A stretch of 64,000 bases of DNA from Bacteroides sp. GM023 (lineage in GTDB: Bacteria > Bacteroidota > Bacteroidia > Bacteroidales > Bacteroidaceae). The notes under the pieces are model-generated. The model had not been told where the DNA came from. It searched no databases and worked only from the letters and a program-made list of their open reading frames with translations. The stretch lies in the NCBI RefSeq assembly GCF_014750685.1, contig NZ_JAAXGE010000001.1:62001-126000 (forward strand). The letters run 5' to 3'. This document shows, one piece after another, positions 63,008-64,000 of this stretch. The position numbers and the translations under genes were made by a program. Numbering within the stretch: the first letter of the stretch is position 1; the number at the start of each line of letters is the position of its first letter.

Positions 63008-64000
63008 TTATTTTTTATCTTCTATGCGCACAAACTTGATACTTGCTTCCAGGCGTGCTTCTCCTTCCAGGGAAATGTATTCCGGATAGTCTGACAGTAC
63101 ATTGTCTACAAACTCTTCGATAGTGTCGCCATACCAACGGGCTACCATTTCATTGTTGTACATCAACTGACCGCCTTTCCAACGCTCGTACAGACCTTCC
63201 TGGTTGTACGTTCCGCCAATGCCAAGCGGGGTGAAGAAGTTGTCGTTATAGTTGCCGTCTGAACGGGGTGTCAGTGAAGTGGATTGCAACATGCGGCAGG
63301 CTTCACGGTAATAGTTCATGTTCCAGTTGCGTTCGTCCGTAGGATATTGCAGACGTTCGGGAACAGGGTCGAACTGGTTGGCACCGTAGGTTCCGTAGTT
63401 GTTCGGAGTTCCGTTGTAGAAAATAGGAGGATATTGCATCACACGTGTTCTGCGTTCCAGTGTCCATCCGGCGAATCCGTTGAAGTAGTCGGCGATGTAA
63501 CGTTGCTTCCACACTTGTTCCAAGTTGTTCTTGTAACCGCCTTTTCCGTTGATATCGGCTTTGTAGAAGGCACGGTAGTCACGACAGCCCAGTCCGTTAG
63601 TATTCCATTTGATACCATTACGTTGGATGTAGTCGGTTATTCCGGCAGTCACACTGTACTCGTTCATGGAAGCAGTGATACCATTGTAGTAGTACTGCTC
63701 GGCACTTTGCGGCAATGCTATGTTCAAACCCCATTCGTCTTTACGTAATTGGATTTCGGAGAGCATGAAGTTTACGTCCGCCCATGTCAGTAGTTTCACC
63801 TGAGCGTCCTGCTTGATGAAATCACGCTGAATCAAAGCGTATGTATAGCCTTCGATACTAACGGAAGCGGTGGAATAAAGACTTTGAAGGTTGTTGTTGT
63901 GTTCATCCTTGCCCACAATCCATCCGGTAGGCGTCTGTTTCAGTTCGAAGCGTGGCAGGAAAGGTATTCTGTATGATACCTGGATGTATTTCTCCTCTGC
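63008..64000 (-). CDS. susD: SusD/RagB-family starch-binding-like lipoprotein, C-terminal part
   Basis: The frame is open to the right edge, so about 330 C-terminal codons are seen and the N-terminus is outside. KLLTWADVNFMLSEIQLRK, the EQYYYNGITASM helix and QVWKQRYIADYFNGFAGW are hallmarks of the SusD C-terminal domain. SusD proteins sit on the SusC transporter and guide glycans in. It is followed after 22 bp by the GH99-like lipoprotein. The susC partner should lie just beyond base 64000. Confidence 0.93.
   Translation of the reverse strand, partial: AEEKYIQVSYRIPFLPRFELKQTPTGWIVGKDEHNNNLQSLYSTASVSIEGYTYALIQRDFIKQDAQVKLLTWADVNFMLSEIQLRKDEWGLNIALPQSAEQYYYNGITASMNEYSVTAGITDYIQRNGIKWNTNGLGCRDYRAFYKADINGKGGYKNNLEQVWKQRYIADYFNGFAGWTLERRTRVMQYPPIFYNGTPNNYGTYGANQFDPVPERLQYPTDERNWNMNYYREACRMLQSTSLTPRSDGNYNDNFFTPLGIGGTYNQEGLYERWKGGQLMYNNEMVARWYGDTIEEFVDNVLSDYPEYISLEGEARLEASIKFVRIEDKK

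Noticed and set aside
42956..64000. Assignment as a known xylan, xyloglucan or alpha-mannan locus
   Set aside because: GH10, GH5, GH31, GH92 and GH76 enzymes, the markers for those loci, are not seen in the window.

Overview
The window is chromosomal DNA of a gut Bacteroides species in the ovatus/thetaiotaomicron/xylanisolvens group. The evidence is a SusD-type locus with many glycoside hydrolases, Bacteroidota-restricted families (DUF4270, DUF4907, DUF4956/VTC, DUF5010), lipoproteins with acidic residues right after the lipobox cysteine, and promoters of the Bacteroides form TTTG-N19-21-TAnnTTTG with no strong Shine-Dalgarno sequences. I do not assign a species.

Left part (1-16.7 kb). An Omp85-like C-terminus overlaps a lipid A phosphoethanolamine transferase. 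A CbpA/CbpM chaperone pair follows and ends at a bidirectional terminator. A minus-strand operon encodes a rhomboid protease with extra domains, a small orphan protein, a 1686-residue DUF4132 protein and free methionine-R-sulfoxide reductase. Next are etfB-etfA-acyl-CoA dehydrogenase and a double-GNAT protein.

Middle (16.7-42.7 kb). A GH29 fucosidase follows a TorF-like outer membrane protein. A TonB-dependent receptor sits with two paralogous lipoproteins. Then come an ACT-domain protein and a plus-strand cluster of VTC polyphosphate-polymerase-like protein, DUF4956, DUF2490 and a Cthe_2159-like beta-helix lipoprotein, followed by a LytS/LytTR two-component pair with its own promoter. A secreted PepC-like peptidase, a FadL-like/DUF4270 pair divergent from a Kelch/DUF4907 pair, a CPA2 antiporter overlapping a patatin-like lipase, and a WYL regulator complete this part.

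Right part (42.9-64 kb). This is a polysaccharide utilization locus. A plus-strand run (GH99-like/GH43 fusion, GH3, SGNH esterase, GH3-PA14) faces a minus-strand run (SusD, two GH99-like surface lipoproteins, a surface glycan-binding-type lipoprotein, then a separately transcribed GH2). SusC would lie beyond the right edge. The order suggests surface capture and endo-cleavage by the lipoproteins, import through SusCD, and periplasmic trimming by GH43, GH3, GH2 and the esterase. The glycan is not evident.

The strongest unexplained signal is a set of three intergenic arrays (15.56, 37.72 and 52.83 kb). Each is built from 18-bp imperfect palindromes repeated at a 22-bp period with 4-bp spacers, and each array has its own half-site sequence. 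Other points to check are three 11-bp direct repeats upstream of the GH2 gene, a remnant of a GH43 C-terminal domain, a roughly 18-bp repeat tract inside the VTC operon, and a conserved HTHIY motif in the receptor-linked lipoproteins.
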